A stretch of DNA of 22,071 nt from an uncultured Ruminococcus sp. (GCA_902783705.1 CACZSA010000255.1:1-22071), one strand, 5' to 3'; numbered from the stretch's first letter, positions 1-7,909 are shown. Notes: generated from the letters alone by a model not told the origin. Numbers and translations are program-made.

Positions 1-257
1 AGCTCGTCCATGTGCTCCTCGATGAGGTTGCGCAGCTTCATCATGACGGCGGCGCGCTTGCGGACGGGGGTGTCCCGCCATGCCGGGAAGGCAGCCTTTG
101 CCGCCGCGATGGCGGATTCGACCTCCTCCTTCGTGCAGCACGGGACCTTTGCGATCTCATGTCCGGTGGAGGGGTCGTAGATGGTGTTGAACTTTTCGGA
201 TTTGCTTTCGATGAATTCCCCGTTGATGAAGGGCTTCATCACTTTGATCTCGGCCAT
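1..257 (-). CDS. iolA: Methylmalonate/malonate-semialdehyde dehydrogenase, N-terminal part (cut by window edge)
   Basis: Only the first 85 codons are present; the rest lies beyond base 1. The visible part begins MAEIKVMKPFINGEFIES, contains YDPSTGHEIAKVP and continues into a helical stretch ending near EEHMDEL. This matches the start of CoA-acylating (methyl)malonate-semialdehyde dehydrogenases of the aldehyde dehydrogenase superfamily (IolA/MmsA). IolA converts malonate semialdehyde to acetyl-CoA and CO2 in the last step of myo-inositol breakdown in the cytoplasm. The catalytic Cys and the NAD-binding core are outside the window, so function rests on N-terminal resemblance and on the adjacent iolC and iolJ. 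The ATG at 257 follows an AAGGAG ribosome site, 47 bases after the iolC stop. It probably belongs to the same transcript. Confidence 0.85.
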   Translation of the reverse strand, partial: MAEIKVMKPFINGEFIESKSEKFNTIYDPSTGHEIAKVPCCTKEEVESAIAAAKAAFPAWRDTPVRKRAAVMMKLRNLIEEHMDE

Positions 258-304
258 GGATTCAATCTCCTTGTATGTATGTTGAAATAAAGGTCTTAAT
301 CGAT

Positions 305-1312
305 TCAGAGCGCGGTCACGACGCCGCCGCAGGACGCCTTTTTCTCCCGGATGAACGCGGAGAGGCTCTCTTCGTTCGGCATGTCGCGGCTGCACGCGTG
401 GGAGGCCACCAGCATCGCGGCGGACGCGCTTCCCTGTTCAAGGGCGTCCGCGAGGGCATCCCCGCGCATCAGGGCGTGCAGGAACGCGCTGGCATAGCCG
501 TCGCCGCCGCCGAATCCCTTGAGGGCGTCCACCGGGAAGGGCTTGACCTTGTAGTTTCCTTCGCGGCTGTACGCACAGGAGCCTTCCTTGCCGTGCTTGA
601 TGACGGCGATCGAGGCGCGCTTGCCGAGCCAGTATTCCGCCGAGACCTCGTCCGTTCCGGGCAGGCCGAGCAGGCGTTCCATGCGGTCGAATTCCTCGCG
701 GCTGCCAAGGAGGATATCCGCCTTTTCGGCGACGAGGGAGGTATAGACCGCGATCTCGTCGTCGCTTTTCCACGTGTAGGCGCGGTAATCGGCGTCAAAC
801 ACCACCGGGACATGGTTCTTCAGGGCATAGGTCAGGGCTTTGAACGCCGCTTCTCTTGTGGGGGAGGTGCAGAGGGAGGTGCCGGAGATCAGGAGACAGG
901 CGGAGGAGGCGATATATTCCTCGTCCACGTCGTCCGTCGAGAGCATCAGATCGGCGACGCCATCGCGGTACATCAGGATGGAGGACTCCGTCGGGGAGAG
1001 CATTTCCGTGAAGGTCAGGCCCAGATTCTCGCCGTGCTCGCAGCGGAAGATGTGGGAGGTGTCGATGCCCTCATTCTTGAAAAAATCCGTGACGAAGGTC
1101 CCGAACTGGTCGTCGGACACCCGCCCGAGAAATCCGACACGGTTGCCCAGTCTGGCCATGCCCACCGCGATGTTTGCCGGAGAGCCGCCGAGGTACTTGT
1201 TGAAATTCGAGCTTTCGTTCAGAGGGCGGTTGTAGTCCGTGGGGTTGAAGTCGATGGCGACGCGCCCGACGGGGATGATGTGGAGCTTTTTCGTGAGATC
1301 AAATGCAATCAT
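305..1312 (-). CDS. iolC: 5-dehydro-2-deoxygluconokinase (PfkB family)
   Basis: This 335-residue sugar kinase phosphorylates 5-dehydro-2-deoxy-D-gluconate using ATP, the fifth step of the myo-inositol pathway; its product is the substrate of IolJ. The PfkB N-terminal signature GGSPANIAVGMARLG lies near residues 36-50. The C-terminal active-site region reads ALKGFGGGDGYASAF, with the catalytic Asp in GGGD; relatives more often have GAGD there. Length is normal for IolC. The chosen ATG at 1312 lies only two bases after the iolJ stop, and its ribosome site (GGGAAGG) overlaps the end of iolJ, which indicates translational coupling. The frame stays open upstream inside iolJ, but that extension is not kinase-like and was excluded. 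Confidence 0.92.
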   Translation of the reverse strand: MIAFDLTKKLHIIPVGRVAIDFNPTDYNRPLNESSNFNKYLGGSPANIAVGMARLGNRVGFLGRVSDDQFGTFVTDFFKNEGIDTSHIFRCEHGENLGLTFTEMLSPTESSILMYRDGVADLMLSTDDVDEEYIASSACLLISGTSLCTSPTREAAFKALTYALKNHVPVVFDADYRAYTWKSDDEIAVYTSLVAEKADILLGSREEFDRMERLLGLPGTDEVSAEYWLGKRASIAVIKHGKEGSCAYSREGNYKVKPFPVDALKGFGGGDGYASAFLHALMRGDALADALEQGSASAAMLVASHACSRDMPNEESLSAFIREKKASCGGVVTAL

Positions 1313-1314
1313 TG

Positions 1315-2133
1315 TCAAGCCTTCCCTTCGCTTCCGAAAAGTCTGATGTAGCGTCCGACGACCTGCGCGACCGCCTCCGTCGACGCCTTGATGTTCTTGT
1401 AAACGTCGCTGCCCGCACATGCGCCCGCCTGGGCCATGAAGATGTCGGTGGCGATGTTGATCTTGCGCATGCCGAGCTCGATCAGCTTTCTGAACTGCTC
1501 GTCCGTGAGTCCGCTTCCGCCGTGCAGCACGAGGGAGGCCCTGAGCTTCCCGTGGAGCTGCTCGAGGACGTCGTATCGGAGGACCGGAGCCGCGGCGTAG
1601 AGCCCATGGGCGTTGCCGATCCCGACCGCCAGCGCATCGATCCCGAGCTCGTCCATCCGGACGCAGTCGTCGATGGAGGCGATCTTCTCCTCGGCCTCTC
1701 CGCCCTCCTCGGTCTTGCCCACGCGCCCGACCTCAGCCTCGACCGACGCCCCGGTCTTCGAGGCGAGCCGGAGGATCTCGGATGTCAGCTCGATATTCTT
1801 GTCGATGGACAGCTCGGAGCCGTCGCACATCACGGAGGTGAAACCGGCATCGAGCGCCCGTTCGACGCATCCGACGGTCTTGCCGTGATCCAGATGAACG
1901 GCGATCGGGACCTTTGCGATCTTCGCCGCCGCGATCATCATCGGCGCCATCAGTTCGAGGGGAGAGCCCGACAGGCGGGACTCCGCAATCTGCATGATGA
2001 TCGGCGCGTGATTCTCTTCCGCAGCCTGGAGAACGCCGCGCACGCATTCCATGTTCGCCACGCTGAACGAACCGACCGCATACCCGCCCGCCTCGGCTTC
2101 CGCGAGCAGGGTACGCATATTTACGAGAGACAT
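1315..2133 (-). CDS. iolJ: Class II fructose-bisphosphate-type aldolase, likely 6-phospho-5-dehydro-2-deoxygluconate aldolase
   Basis: A 272-residue class II zinc-dependent aldolase. In the inositol pathway IolJ splits 6-phospho-5-dehydro-2-deoxygluconate into dihydroxyacetone phosphate and malonate semialdehyde, which IolA then uses. Visible family signatures are AVHLDHGKT (metal-binding His and following Asp region), the GNAHG loop, HGGSGL and INIATD near the C-terminus. By sequence alone it could be a fructose- or tagatose-bisphosphate aldolase; direct coupling to iolC and iolA is what favours IolJ. The start at 2133 (MSLVNMRTLL) has a GGAAAGG ribosome site about ten bases upstream. An in-frame extension to 2256 lacks a ribosome site and does not look like the family. 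The gene is first in the unit, with a promoter about 160 bases upstream. Confidence 0.85.
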   Translation of the reverse strand: MSLVNMRTLLAEAEAGGYAVGSFSVANMECVRGVLQAAEENHAPIIMQIAESRLSGSPLELMAPMMIAAAKIAKVPIAVHLDHGKTVGCVERALDAGFTSVMCDGSELSIDKNIELTSEILRLASKTGASVEAEVGRVGKTEEGGEAEEKIASIDDCVRMDELGIDALAVGIGNAHGLYAAAPVLRYDVLEQLHGKLRASLVLHGGSGLTDEQFRKLIELGMRKINIATDIFMAQAGACAGSDVYKNIKASTEAVAQVVGRYIRLFGSEGKA

Positions 2134-2291
2134 AGAATACAACCTTTCCTTGAAGAATTTATAACGGAATTCATAAAATGAACATATCAAGCGGATCAAG
2201 GTTGACGGGCTATTTCCGTACAGCCTGAAAAGAAAGGGAACTTCGGCAATCCTCATCAGCTTTCAAATCGCGTCCATCCCCTCTTCCGTAT

Positions 2292-2320
2292 AGTATACAC
2301 CACGCTTTCGGGTTTGTCAA
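2292..2320 (-). promoter_or_regulatory. Sigma-A-type promoter for iolJ-iolC-iolA
   Basis: On the minus strand, TTGACA (2315-2320) is followed after exactly 17 bases by TATACT (2292-2297). This is a near-consensus match. Transcription would start near 2285, giving a leader of about 150 bases before the iolJ ATG. No clear attenuator or riboswitch was recognised in the leader. A regulator such as IolR would be expected from knowledge of the pathway, but none is encoded here. Confidence 0.8.
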
Positions 2321-2410
2321 GAGAACCGGGAAAATGACTGCTTTTCAGGACATTTTTGGACCGAAAAAAAGAGCCGCCCGCCTCACCTGGGTACGGAAAC
2401 GGCATGACAA

Positions 2411-2446
2411 AAAATCAGCGCAAACCGGACGACTCGGGCTGATTTT
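2411..2446. repeat. Inverted repeat between the divergent iol and hydrolase promoters
   Basis: AAAATCAGC (2411-2419) and GCTGATTTT (2438-2446) are perfect 9-base inverted arms around an 18-base loop, which itself contains CCG and CGG arms. The element lies upstream of both divergent promoters, so it is unlikely to terminate either transcript. It may be an operator, a remnant terminator or chance. The rest of the 424-base gap from 2134 to 2557 holds the two promoters and the iol leader; I see no further gene in it. Confidence 0.4.
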
Positions 2447-2483
2447 CCATATTCGGCTGTCTTCTCACAGGCCGGCGGATTCC

Positions 2484-2512
2484 TTGACTTTTTTCTCCGC
2501 GCGGTGTATAAT
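2484..2512 (+). promoter_or_regulatory. Sigma-A-type promoter for the alpha/beta hydrolase
   Basis: TTGACT at 2484-2489, a 17-base spacer and TATAAT at 2507-2512 form an almost ideal promoter. The -10 box lies 45 bases before the hydrolase ATG, leaving a short leader that contains the GAGAGGAG ribosome site. Confidence 0.85.
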
Positions 2513-2557
2513 CTTCTATAACATCAACCAGAACAACGCACACGAGAGGAGTATGTC

Positions 2558-3415
2558 ATGTCCCCTGCAGAATCCGGATCCATTCAGAAAGAGCCCGCCC
2601 GCGTCCCGGTGGAAACCGTGCCCGCCGTTCCCTTTTCCATGCGGTATTTCCGCTTCGGTCACGGCGCGCGTCCCCTCGTCATCCTCCCCGGGCTGAGCGT
2701 TCAGTCCGTGATGGGATCGGCGGAGGCTGTGGCGGAGGCCTATGCCGGCATGGCGGAGACCTTCACCGTCACCCTCTTCGACCGGAGGGACGACCTCCCG
2801 GCGGACTATACCGTCGCGGATATGGCGCGTGACACCGCGGAGGCGATGAGGGCGCTGGGCTTGTCCGACGTCTGCCTGTTCGGCGCGTCGCAGGGCGGCA
2901 TGATCGCCATGCTGATCGCAGCGGAGCACCCCGATCTCATCGCGAAGCTGGCGCTCGGCTCGACGGCCGCGAAGGTCGACGAAGCGCGTGCCGGGGCGCT
3001 CTCTGACTGGCTGCGGCTGGCGGAGGCCGGAGATGCAAGGGGGCTTTATCTCGCGTTCGGAGAGGCCGTCTACCCGGAGGCGGTGTTCTCCGCATACCGG
3101 GAGGCGTTCTGCGCGATGGCGGAAACCGTAACGGCGGAGGAGCTCGCCCGGTTCGTCCGTCTGGCGCGCGCCGCGGTCGGTTTTGACGCGACGAACGAAC
3201 TCGCCTCCATCCGCTGCCCCGTGCTCGTGCTGGCGGCTTCGGACGACCGGGTGCTCGGCCCAGACGCGTCGGATGGGATCGCAGAGATCCTCGGCAATCG
3301 TTCGGATTTCTCCCGCCATGTGTACGACGGGTACGGTCACGCCGCCTACGATACCGCCCCGGATTACAAGGAACGGCTGTACCGCTTCTTCACGTCGTCT
3401 GACAGCTCCCGCTGA
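2558..3415 (+). CDS. Alpha/beta-fold hydrolase
   Basis: A 285-residue serine hydrolase of the alpha/beta fold with no signal peptide, so probably cytoplasmic. The oxyanion region is VILPGLSVQS. The nucleophile elbow GASQGG (GxSxG) supplies the Ser, the Asp is probable in AASDDRVLG, and the catalytic His lies in DGYGHAAYD near the C-terminus, so the triad appears intact. An insert between the nucleophile and the Asp forms a helical cap, as in epoxide-hydrolase or haloperoxidase-like esterases. The start at 2558 is set by a GAGAGGAG ribosome site and its own strong promoter. It is transcribed alone and convergently with the following gene, whose stop is only 23 bases away. The substrate is not predictable. 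Confidence 0.85.
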   Translation: MSPAESGSIQKEPARVPVETVPAVPFSMRYFRFGHGARPLVILPGLSVQSVMGSAEAVAEAYAGMAETFTVTLFDRRDDLPADYTVADMARDTAEAMRALGLSDVCLFGASQGGMIAMLIAAEHPDLIAKLALGSTAAKVDEARAGALSDWLRLAEAGDARGLYLAFGEAVYPEAVFSAYREAFCAMAETVTAEELARFVRLARAAVGFDATNELASIRCPVLVLAASDDRVLGPDASDGIAEILGNRSDFSRHVYDGYGHAAYDTAPDYKERLYRFFTSSDSSR

Positions 3416-3438
3416 CCGTCCTTAGCGCCCGGCCGCGC

Positions 3439-4185
3439 TCACCGCGAGACCAGCTTCAGGAATTTCGCCTCGTTCATCTGCTCGTTCGTCAGGAATTCAC
3501 CGTCCGAGAACAGTGCGTAGGTGGTGACGGGCGACGGCGCGTTCTGCGCATCCTCCCGTCTGTCGATCCGGATCGCGCGGAAGGGGATCCCGTGCGTCCG
3601 TGCGGTCTCCTCGACGAGGGGCACATATTTCGCGTTGAACGGGCACTGATGCGTAAAATAGAGCACATAACCCGCCTCCTCGACGTGCGGATGCTTCGCG
3701 CAGTCCCGGAACGAAGGCGCCTCCGCCTCCTCCGAGAACGGCAGATACCAGAGTTCGATGCCGCCCGCCGCTTCGTCGCAGACCCGGAAGTCCTTGTATT
3801 TCAGGTATTTCGGATCGGCGAGAAACGGCCTTTTCTTTGCGGAGGAGAGGATGCAGAGTCCCGCCCTCCCCTGCTCCCGGCTGTCGTCGATGCACGCGCC
3901 GAGCAGGTCGTTTGAATATCCGTGCCCCTTGAAGGAGCCGGACACCCAGAGGCAGTCGATGTACATATACCCGTCGGCGCGGATCGGGACCCAGGCATTT
4001 TCGGCGGGGATGTACTCGATGAAGCACTTCCCGCGCTCCGTGCTTTTCAGAAAGACCAGCCCTTCGTCGAAGCGGTCCGCGAGCCATGCCTTTTTCGAGG
4101 AGACCTGAACGTCCCGGTTGTTCGAGATGGCGCAGCAGATGTGCTCGCTCTCGAGGTTTTCCTTTGTCACGCGGATGTATTCCAT
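3439..4185 (-). CDS. GNAT N-acetyltransferase with YoaP-like C-terminal domain
   Basis: A 248-residue two-domain protein. Residues about 1-150 resemble a GNAT acetyltransferase: MEYIRVTKENLES at the start, YMYIDCLWVSGSFKGHGYS as the core strand and acetyl-CoA loop (the KGHGYS stretch replaces the usual Q/RxxGxG/A), then a LLGACIDDSREQG helix. Residues about 160-248 resemble the YoaP-like domain, including VLYFTHQCPFNAKYVP and a C-terminal segment with FLTNEQMNEAKFLKL. Bacillus YoaP-type proteins share this layout; their acceptor is not established to my knowledge. The start has an AAGGAG site eight bases upstream. The gene follows the MBL-fold gene by 26 bases on the same strand and is probably cotranscribed with it. 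Confidence 0.8.
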   Translation of the reverse strand: MEYIRVTKENLESEHICCAISNNRDVQVSSKKAWLADRFDEGLVFLKSTERGKCFIEYIPAENAWVPIRADGYMYIDCLWVSGSFKGHGYSNDLLGACIDDSREQGRAGLCILSSAKKRPFLADPKYLKYKDFRVCDEAAGGIELWYLPFSEEAEAPSFRDCAKHPHVEEAGYVLYFTHQCPFNAKYVPLVEETARTHGIPFRAIRIDRREDAQNAPSPVTTYALFSDGEFLTNEQMNEAKFLKLVSR

Positions 4186-4211
4186 ATCGTGTACTCCTTA
4201 TCAGATTGAAT

Positions 4212-4784
4212 TCAGGTGTTCAGCACGGCGTCGGGCCTGTGCGCAGAATGGATCCGCTTCGCGCCGTGCGAAAGAAGGGTCTCCCAGTCGCGCCTCAACG
4301 CCTCGCTCTCCCCGCAGGCGTCGAGATATTCAATCGGCTCGAGATCGCCGACAAAGCAGTCGCCGTCATCGAGGATCAGGGAAACGCTGTCCTCGCTGTG
4401 ACTCGGCGTAGAGACGATCTCCCTTTGGAGCCCGATGCCCGCGAGGAAATCCCGGCTCTCCGCGCATGAGATGATCTTCGCCGCCCCTTCGTTGACAGGC
4501 ACGAACGTCCGCTTCTCCCGCTCGAAAATGCGGTCGGAGAAATGGACAGAATCCCGCTGCGTGTCGATCAGGAGAAGCCCCGCGCCGCGCGCCGTCAGCT
4601 CTCCGATAAGCCCCATGTGGTCCGGGTGATAATGCGTCGCGAGGATCCAGCGGATCTCCCCGGCGTCGTGGCCGTTGGCCTTCAGGGCTTTATAGAACGC
4701 CCCCAGGGTCCCGGCGTAGTCGGTGTCGATCAGGAGGCCGTTCACAAAATAAGTATTGGTGTTTCCGTATTTCAGTCTGATCAT
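4212..4784 (-). CDS. MBL-fold metallo-hydrolase
   Basis: A 190-residue metallo-beta-lactamase-fold protein. The metal-binding signature HYHPDH (HxHxDH) is intact in ATHYHPDHMGL. The third-metal His lies in STPSHSEDS, the bridging Asp in FVGDLEP, and the final His in HSAHRPD, so a dinuclear metal site is likely. The protein starts at the typical MIRLKYGNTNTYFV strand. The frame is open up to a TTG at 4901, but that stretch contains a hairpin, has no ribosome site and is basic and unlike the family, so the ATG at 4784 is preferred. No good ribosome site precedes it (only GGGGGA about 19 bases upstream), so the start is uncertain. Such proteins include glyoxalase II-like hydrolases; the substrate here is unknown. 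Confidence 0.8.
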   Translation of the reverse strand: MIRLKYGNTNTYFVNGLLIDTDYAGTLGAFYKALKANGHDAGEIRWILATHYHPDHMGLIGELTARGAGLLLIDTQRDSVHFSDRIFEREKRTFVPVNEGAAKIISCAESRDFLAGIGLQREIVSTPSHSEDSVSLILDDGDCFVGDLEPIEYLDACGESEALRRDWETLLSHGAKRIHSAHRPDAVLNT

Positions 4785-4856
4785 GGTTTTATGCGCAGAG
4801 AGTCCCCCGCCTGCCGAACGGAGACGCATCCGGTTTGTCCGGAAAGCGTCTGTGAA

Positions 4857-4885
4857 CCGCCGTCTGTTTGAATCCCGAACGGCGG
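4857..4885 (-). terminator. Hairpin between the DUF402 and MBL-fold genes
   Basis: CCGCCGT (4857-4863) and ACGGCGG (4879-4885) form a 7-base GC-rich stem with a 15-base loop. On the minus strand, the direction of the flanking genes, only a weak T-poor tail follows. On the plus strand CTTTTGTT follows, but no plus-strand gene precedes it. It may be a partial terminator or processing site in the 147-base gap after the DUF402 gene, and it argues against the longer MBL start. Confidence 0.35.
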
Positions 4886-4931
4886 CTTTTGTTCTCTTCA
4901 AATCGTTTGTTCAGAATCGCGGGCATCACGC

Positions 4932-5582
4932 TTATCCCTGCTCCTGTCCTTGACGTTCAAGCACCTCGCGGCAGGGCGTGACCGGAAGACCACAGGCGAT
5001 CATCTCCTCGATCCGCTGCCGGATCTTCGCGCACCACGCGTCGGTCTTTCGGATGTCCGCGCAGAGTTCATCGAGCACCCGTTCGCATTCGTCGAGCGCG
5101 TCGTCGTACTGCTTCCGCGTGAGCTCACCCGAGCGGAAGGCCGCGTCCAGCTCGTCCCGGTCGTCGATCTTGACGTCTCCCTCGGGCGTGAAGATCACGT
5201 CGAGGTATTTGTCGATATAGACCGCGATCCCGCATTCGTCGTATTCGATCCCGTCCGTGATGTCGACGTACCACACCGAGGGCGGATAACGTCGATCAGC
5301 GGGCGCGGGGTAATTCTTCCGCGCGGGATCATGGCTCCCGTCCGGGAAATACTTCACGGTAATGACCCGGTTCTCCCCGTCCGGGATCAGCTCGAGCCAG
5401 CACATCCCGCCGCCCGTGACCTGCACACGTCCCGCCCGCGGCATCTGCCAATAGTTCTCCCCGCCGTCGGTCAGCCGGATCAGACAGACCGTGCCGTGAA
5501 AGAACTCGCAGTCGAGGCGTGTCTGATAGTACGGGTAATACGAAAATCCCCATGCGTCGCGGTTCAGTCGCTTGTGCTTCAC
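4932..5582 (-). CDS. DUF402 family protein
   Basis: A 216-residue cytoplasmic protein of the DUF402 family. The family core is seen in VWYVDITDGIEYDEC and YIDKYLDVIFTPEGDVKI, followed by DRDELDAAFRSGELTRKQYD and a charged helical tail. Known DUF402 relatives include FomD and Bacillus/Staphylococcus nucleoside phosphatases, which use carboxylates to bind divalent metal, so a nucleotide phosphatase-like role is plausible but not proven here. The start is taken as GTG at 5582 because AAAGGAGA lies eight bases upstream; the ATG nine codons further upstream (5609) has no ribosome site and overlaps that Shine-Dalgarno. It follows the disrupted membrane-protein gene by 59 bases on the same strand. 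Confidence 0.82.
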   Translation of the reverse strand: MKHKRLNRDAWGFSYYPYYQTRLDCEFFHGTVCLIRLTDGGENYWQMPRAGRVQVTGGGMCWLELIPDGENRVITVKYFPDGSHDPARKNYPAPADRRYPPSVWYVDITDGIEYDECGIAVYIDKYLDVIFTPEGDVKIDDRDELDAAFRSGELTRKQYDDALDECERVLDELCADIRKTDAWCAKIRQRIEEMIACGLPVTPCREVLERQGQEQG

Positions 5583-5641
5583 GGATCGGTCTCCTTTCTG
5601 GATCGGCATAAATCGAGAAGGATTTCAGGCTCGGCGTGTTC

Positions 5642-6167
5642 TTACGCGTTGTACAGAACTGCCGACGGGAAGAAATAGAGGTACGGCGCGGTGATGAGCG
5701 CAAGCCGCAGGGCGGACCGCTTCGCCGCTTCGGGATCCAGTCCCGCCTTTTTCAGTATCGCCCGGTCGAGGGAGAAGATCACAACACCCGCGAGCGCGAC
5801 GGAGGCGGCGACCACGAGAAACGCGGGAAGATGGCTGAACGGATTGAATCCGACACCGTAGCCGAGCTTCTCGAAGAATGCCCCGAGCGAGGGATCCTCC
5901 GTCGACATCCCGGTCAGCATGAAGACACCAAACAGCAGCACGACGCCCGCGAAATCCCCGAGGAATCCCGCGAGGCAGATCTTCCACTTATTTTTCCGGC
6001 AGAAGAGCCCGCGCTCCGGCAACTCCCCCGAGGCTCCATTTCAGAACGAAGCGATCGATCAGGTAGTTTGCCGGAATGAGAAGCAGCCACAGATACGTCG
6101 GCCAGAACAGCAGCAGCCATACGGGCAGGAGAATGTTGTAAAAAACCTCGCGCCGATCCCGTTTCAA
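5642..6167 (-). pseudogene. Small multi-pass membrane protein, apparently frameshifted
   Basis: Two overlapping minus-strand frames together make one plausible protein of about 175 residues. The first (5988-6167) has two hydrophobic segments and LIPANYLIDRFVLKWSLG. The second (5642 to about 6022) starts mid-sequence with LPERGLFCRKNKWKICLAGF and has two to three more membrane segments. Removing one base from the five-G run (plus-strand C5 at 6025-6029) joins them as WSLGELPERGLFCRKN. The first frame most likely starts at TTG 6167, because GGAGGG lies eight bases upstream and an extended -10 box covers the alternative ATGs at 6203 and 6206. Function is not recognised. It may be a true pseudogene, a programmed frameshift or a sequencing error. 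Confidence 0.65.
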
Positions 6168-6201
6168 TGCAGAATCCCTCCGGATGCTTTCCGTTTTCTC
6201 C

Positions 6202-6210
6202 ATCATAGCA
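6202..6210 (-). promoter_or_regulatory. Extended -10 promoter for the membrane-protein gene
   Basis: On the minus strand TGCTATGAT forms an extended -10 element (TGnTATGAT). A poor -35 match (ATGATT) lies 17 bases upstream. Transcription would start near 6195, just ahead of the GGAGGG ribosome site and the TTG start at 6167. Together with 6294-6322 it makes the 6168-6371 gap a divergent promoter region. Confidence 0.5.
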
Positions 6211-6293
6211 CATATTCTTTGCGGAATCATGAACGCAGGGGAAAACACGGAAATCTCTTCCGTATTTTTATGCTCTCAATCGCTCCCGCCCTA

Positions 6294-6322
6294 TTGTATT
6301 TTCATTCAGGATCGTGTATAAT
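6294..6322 (+). promoter_or_regulatory. Promoter for the first solute-binding lipoprotein
   Basis: TTGTAT (6294-6299), a 17-base spacer and a perfect TATAAT (6317-6322). The -35 box is weak, which may mean that an activator assists. The lipoprotein ATG follows 49 bases after the -10 box. Confidence 0.6.
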
Positions 6323-6371
6323 CAGGGTATGGAAGCTCCATTCATTCTGTCTCCCGGAGGAGGTATTCATC

Positions 6372-7874
6372 ATGAAAGAAATCCATCTGAAACGGACCAT
6401 GGCGGGGATGCTGGCGCTCTGCATGCTGGCGCTGTCCGCCTGCTCGGAGACGCCGGTCGAAGAGAACAGCGCAGGCGCGCCGGAGGCGGATGTCCTGCCC
6501 GCTGCCGAAACGACGGCAAAAGAAGATGCAGATGACCGCATGGACCGCGCCTCAGTGCCGGACAATCTGCCCGAGATCGATTTCGGCGGAAGGGATTTCC
6601 GCGCGGCGCAGCAGACCTCCCGCACCTATGAATTCTACGCGGAGGAGCTGACGGGCGAGGGCACGAACGACGCCGTCTACAACCGGAACCTCAAGGTCGA
6701 GGACCGCTTCGGCGTCAAGATCGTCTCGGTCGACTACGATTCCCTCTCCGCGATCACCAGCGACGTGGGAACGCTCGTGAAATCGGGGACGGACGCGTAT
6801 GAGGTCGTGTCGCACTACGCCTACCGCGCCTATACGCCGATCCACGCGCACGCGTACCGTAACTGGCTCGAGGTCCCGAACGTCGACTTCTCCCGGCCAT
6901 GGTGGAATTCGCTCGCCAACGAACAGAACACGATCAACGGGATCCTCTACACGGCGACCGGAGACGTCAATATCTCCTCGCTCCTCACGACCTACGCCAT
7001 CTTCTTCCATGTGCCGCTGACGGAAAAATACGGCATCACGCCCGAATCGCTTTACAGCGCGGTCTATGAGGGGACATGGACGATCGATCACTTCATCGAG
7101 CTGACCTCCTCGATCTACGAGGACAAGAACGGCGACGGACGGCGCGACGACGGAGACGTCTACGGCTTCGCGGCATGGCCCGGGATCAGCTGCGACGCAT
7201 GGCTCCCCGCCTTCGACCAGCCGATCACCGTCAAGGACGAGGAGGGCTTCCCCGTCCCCGCGATCAATACGGAGAAAACCATCGCCGCGCTCGAGAAGAT
7301 GTATCATTTTTATTACAACACCGAAGGCGGATACGGAGACGTGAGCTCGGCGGAGAATGAGGTCAACATGTTCGCGGCGGACGGCGTCTGCTTCGTGCCC
7401 TCGGTCTTCGACGACGCCTTCACCGTCTACCGCTACATGGACAGCGCGTACGGCATCCTGCCCTATCCGAAATGGGATGAGACGCAGGAGATGTACCTGA
7501 CCAACTCGCGCGACCAGTACACCGTGATCGGCATTCCGATGTTCAAGAAGGACGAGGACCTCACCTTCATCGGAACGGTCATGGAGGCCCTCTCCGCCGA
7601 GAGCTGGCGCAGCGTCTATCCGGAATACTACGACATCGCGCTCAAGGGCAAGTATTCGCTCGACGAAGACACGTCGAACATGGTGGACCTCGTCCTCGCG
7701 GGGCGGAACTACGACTTCTCCTTCCTGTTCGGGGAGGCCGAGTGCGTGCGCATTCCCTACCTCTTCCGCGACATGATGATGGACCGCGACATGAACTTCG
7801 CCTCGCGCTACAAGAAGCTCGAGAAATCCCTCAAAAACAGCATGAAGAAGATCCGCGGGTATTACGAGGGTTGA
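6372..7874 (+). CDS. Extracellular solute-binding lipoprotein (ABC transporter family 1 type)
   Basis: A 500-residue binding protein anchored to the outer face of the membrane. The signal peptide MKEIHLKRTMAGMLALCMLA ends in the lipobox LSAC with lipidated Cys24. An acidic linker of about 45 residues follows. The body resembles divergent family 1 sugar-binding proteins: DFGGRDFRAAQQ, EGTNDAVYNRNLKVEDRFGV, SLLTTYAIFFHVPLTEKYG and a C-terminal helical region. Residues 251-263 form an EF-hand-like loop (DKNGDGRRDDGD), common in this group and probably binding calcium. Start: GGAGGAGG lies seven bases before the ATG. It has its own promoter and ends at a shared terminator. No permease or ATPase gene is next to it, so its transporter partner is unknown. 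Confidence 0.85.
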   Translation: MKEIHLKRTMAGMLALCMLALSACSETPVEENSAGAPEADVLPAAETTAKEDADDRMDRASVPDNLPEIDFGGRDFRAAQQTSRTYEFYAEELTGEGTNDAVYNRNLKVEDRFGVKIVSVDYDSLSAITSDVGTLVKSGTDAYEVVSHYAYRAYTPIHAHAYRNWLEVPNVDFSRPWWNSLANEQNTINGILYTATGDVNISSLLTTYAIFFHVPLTEKYGITPESLYSAVYEGTWTIDHFIELTSSIYEDKNGDGRRDDGDVYGFAAWPGISCDAWLPAFDQPITVKDEEGFPVPAINTEKTIAALEKMYHFYYNTEGGYGDVSSAENEVNMFAADGVCFVPSVFDDAFTVYRYMDSAYGILPYPKWDETQEMYLTNSRDQYTVIGIPMFKKDEDLTFIGTVMEALSAESWRSVYPEYYDIALKGKYSLDEDTSNMVDLVLAGRNYDFSFLFGEAECVRIPYLFRDMMMDRDMNFASRYKKLEKSLKNSMKKIRGYYEG

Positions 7875-7909
7875 CCCATCGGGAACCGAATCCGCACCAG
7901 AAAAGCACA

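Noticed and set aside
2134..2256. In-frame upstream extension of iolJ
   Set aside because: No ribosome site before the ATG at 2256. The added residues do not resemble class II aldolases, while the ATG at 2133 has a good site and a typical N-terminus.
2334..2696. Plus-strand frame running from the intergenic region into the alpha/beta hydrolase gene
   Set aside because: It spans the hydrolase promoter and ribosome site and has no recognisable motif.
4785..4901. Longer start for the MBL-fold protein at TTG 4901
   Set aside because: No ribosome site; the added residues are basic and non-homologous, and the region contains a hairpin.
5583..5609. ATG start of the DUF402 protein nine codons upstream
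   Set aside because: It has no ribosome site, and its codons overlap the AAAGGAGA that serves the GTG at 5582.
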